A stretch of 64,000 nucleotides of DNA from Roseimicrobium sp. ORNL1. GTDB taxonomy: Bacteria > Verrucomicrobiota > Verrucomicrobiia > Verrucomicrobiales > Verrucomicrobiaceae. The first letter of the stretch is position 1. Each line of letters starts with the position of its first letter. A model generated the notes under the pieces. The model was not told the origin of the DNA. It worked only from the letters and a program-made list of their open reading frames with translations, and did no database searches. The stretch lies in assembly GCF_011044495.1 (NCBI RefSeq), contig NZ_CP049143.1:3782001-3846000 (forward strand), in the 5' to 3' direction. Below are positions 62,303 through 64,000 of the stretch, in pieces. The translations under genes were made by a program, and so were the position numbers.

Positions 62303-63787
62303 TCACGCGAGATCCTCCAGAAGGAGTCGTGAGCTGATCCTGGCGGATTCAAATATTACCGGCAGCCCGCTCCCGGGGTGAGTTCCACCTCCTACAAGAT
62401 ACATCCCATCAAATTCTTCAAATCGGTTTCTCGGCCGAAGGTGCAACATCTGGGAAAAACTGTGGGCGAGATTGAAGGTCGCACCTCTGTAAATGTCCAC
62501 CTTCTGTTCCCAGTCTTGAGGTGTGATGATCCGTTCAAAGCGGATCCGTTTCTCAATATCCGGAACCCCAATTTTTGCCAGTTGCTTAAGGGCAAGCGAG
62601 CGGTAGCGCATCTTCTCTTTGTTCCAGTCTACATTAGGATGCTGATGGGTAACGGGTAGAAGGACGTAAAGGGCGCTGTGGCCGCGCGGGGCCATGGTGT
62701 CATCAGTCGTAGCTGTGTTGGCAACATAGAATGATGGGTCGTCCGAGAGCACGTGCCGCTCCTCAATATCCTGCAGGTTACGCCGGTAATCCTTGGCCAC
62801 ATAGATGTTGTGGTGCGTGAGATTCTCGAAGCGACCTTCAACTCCTAAATACAACATGAAAGTGGAGCATGAATACCGCTTACGAGATAAAGTAGCATCA
62901 CTCCACTTTCTTCTAAGTTGTGGCGCCACCAGTTTGGACATTGCGTGAGCAAAATCCGCGTTCACCACAACGGCATCAGCGAGTTCCTCGCCATGCTTCG
63001 TGCGGACGCCTACAGCACGCTTACCTGTGAAGATGATCTGTTCGACTGCGGTATCGAGATGAATCTTCACACCAAGCTCACGGGCGATCCTCGCCATATT
63101 CTCGGTGAGGGCGCTACAACCACCCGTGGGGTGCCAGATCCCGTGTTCGTATTCCAGGAAGGAAAGGATGGAGAACAGGCTTGGGCACTGGAAGGGCGAC
63201 ATCCCTAGGTACTTGGACTGAAATGTGAATGCCAGTTGAAGGCGCGGGTCATGAAAGAAATCCGCAAGCTCCTGATGAAGGGACTTCCAGGGCTTCAGGA
63301 ACGGCAGGACAGCGAGAAGACGGGCGCTGAGAAGGCTCGTCCAGCCTTGGAAAGGGGTTTGCAGACACGGGGCGAACTTCTCAAGCTTCACCCGATTGTG
63401 AGCCATGAATTGGCGGAATCTCGGAGCGTCTTCGGGCGACAGACGCGCGATCTCTGAACACATCCGTTCTATGTCTGAGGTAGCGTTAATCTCACCTCCG
63501 GCTCCAAAAGTGATCCGGTATTGCGGGTCCAGTCTTTGCATCGGCACTTCGGTAAAGAGGTCTTTGCCGACTGCTTGAAAGATCTCCTGCAGAACTTGGG
63601 GATACAGAAAGAACGTGGGCCCCAAATCGAAGCGATAACCATCACCTTCGATGCATGAAGTGCGCCCTCCCACACGGGGTTGCTTCTCCAAAACCGTGAC
63701 CTCAAGCCCTTCCTTTGCTAATAGCATCGCAGTGGCAAGCCCCCCCGGGCCAGCTCCAATGATCAATACGCGTTTAGGTTTCGCCAT
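62303..63787 (-). CDS. Phytoene-desaturase-family (CrtI/CrtN-type) FAD oxidoreductase
   Basis: A 494-residue protein (ATG 63787 starts MAKPKRVLIIGAGPGGLATAMLLAKEGLEVTVLEKQPRVGGRTS, the FAD-binding Rossmann motif). Typical blocks: YRFDLGPTFFLYPQVL, SKYLGMSPFQCPSLFSIL, HGIWHPTGGCSALTENMARIA and the C-terminal GMYLVGGGTHPGSGLPVIFESARISS. Expected: desaturation of a colourless carotenoid precursor (phytoene or dehydrosqualene). A C30-type pathway is common in the phylum, but the substrate is not decided here. The upstream gene at 63859 ends 72 nt before, in the same direction. Confidence 0.93.
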   Translation of the reverse strand: MAKPKRVLIIGAGPGGLATAMLLAKEGLEVTVLEKQPRVGGRTSCIEGDGYRFDLGPTFFLYPQVLQEIFQAVGKDLFTEVPMQRLDPQYRITFGAGGEINATSDIERMCSEIARLSPEDAPRFRQFMAHNRVKLEKFAPCLQTPFQGWTSLLSARLLAVLPFLKPWKSLHQELADFFHDPRLQLAFTFQSKYLGMSPFQCPSLFSILSFLEYEHGIWHPTGGCSALTENMARIARELGVKIHLDTAVEQIIFTGKRAVGVRTKHGEELADAVVVNADFAHAMSKLVAPQLRRKWSDATLSRKRYSCSTFMLYLGVEGRFENLTHHNIYVAKDYRRNLQDIEERHVLSDDPSFYVANTATTDDTMAPRGHSALYVLLPVTHQHPNVDWNKEKMRYRSLALKQLAKIGVPDIEKRIRFERIITPQDWEQKVDIYRGATFNLAHSFSQMLHLRPRNRFEEFDGMYLVGGGTHPGSGLPVIFESARISSRLLLEDLA

Positions 63788-63858
63788 GCGATTCTTCCTA
63801 CGCCACCGGCGGCGAACTGGATACCATCCCGCTAAAGATATTTTTCTGCCCTGGGGTT

Positions 63859-63999
63859 TCAGCGTCCCAACAGAAAGCGTCCGGCCTTTTTCAACATCGT
63901 CAGCGAAGTCTTCATAGGGGGGTAGCGGAACGCTGAGTCGAAGCGGAATCCGCGGTTCATGACCGCCCGCTGGTGTGAGAAACACTCAAACCCGTACTT
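63859..63999 (-). CDS. C-terminal end of an upstream gene (partial)
   Basis: The minus-strand frame open from the window edge reads KYGFECFSHQRAVMNRGFRF and DSAFRYPPMKTSLTMLKKAGRFLLGR, then stops at 63859. Composition and spacing to crtI support a real gene that begins outside the window. Product unknown. Confidence 0.6.
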   Translation of the reverse strand, partial: KYGFECFSHQRAVMNRGFRFDSAFRYPPMKTSLTMLKKAGRFLLGR

Positions 64000-64000
64000 T

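Overview
The window reads as a chromosome segment of a verrucomicrobial bacterium (Verrucomicrobiota, probably Verrucomicrobiales). The main evidence is a complete Verru_Chthon cassette (proteins A-D) next to a giant autotransporter-repeat protein with a PEP-CTERM tail. Supporting evidence is a propeller-type two-component kinase and a planctomycete/verrucomicrobial sulfatase-cytochrome-propeller operon. No rRNA, tRNA, CRISPR array or replication origin was seen. All family names come from reading the translations; no database search was possible.

Layout. 0-8 kb: end of a lectin-fold protein, a MarR regulator divergent from a secreted SGNH-like protein, a cluster of three small heat-shock proteins (one exported with two alpha-crystallin domains) with a small membrane protein, an unknown protein with an internal repeat, and an amidase lipoprotein. 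8.3-22 kb (minus): autotransporter-repeat protein followed by cassette proteins A, B, C and D in one tight operon. 22-27 kb: PAS-AraC regulator divergent from a propeller histidine kinase and its LuxR-type response regulator. 27-30 kb: comM fragment and a modular alginate-lyase-like enzyme. 30-46 kb: an accessory or stress region with a frameshifted UvrA paralogue, YflT-like, BON, DUF892 and Mn-catalase proteins, an IS5-family insertion, a PHP phosphoesterase, and many very small proteins and decayed genes. Several of these belong to families repeated within the window. 46-49.4 kb: winged-helix regulator divergent from an SbtA-type bicarbonate transporter (interrupted by an in-frame TGA), then purK and purE. 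49.5-58.4 kb (minus): a six-gene secreted catabolic operon (Sel1/C39 protein, pentaheme cytochrome, propeller protein, enolase-superfamily enzyme, sulfatase with an in-frame TAG, SGNH esterase) with a divergent PAS-AraC regulator. 59.3-64 kb (minus): CbiX-DR2241-like protein, SRPBCC protein, SDR, phytoene-desaturase-like protein and the end of one more gene.

Most notable. Four copies of a tiny protein family sharing an HARWRVRF-like core, two of them translationally coupled and followed by a 58-residue protein that has its own remnant elsewhere. Two unrelated-looking tiny proteins ending in the same 12 residues, VFYDDREVYGGY. Three otherwise intact genes interrupted by one stop or frameshift each (uvrA paralogue, sbtA, sulfatase). 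A periplasm-directed tandem-domain Hsp20. The SbtA-PurK-PurE linkage, which joins bicarbonate import to a bicarbonate-consuming enzyme.
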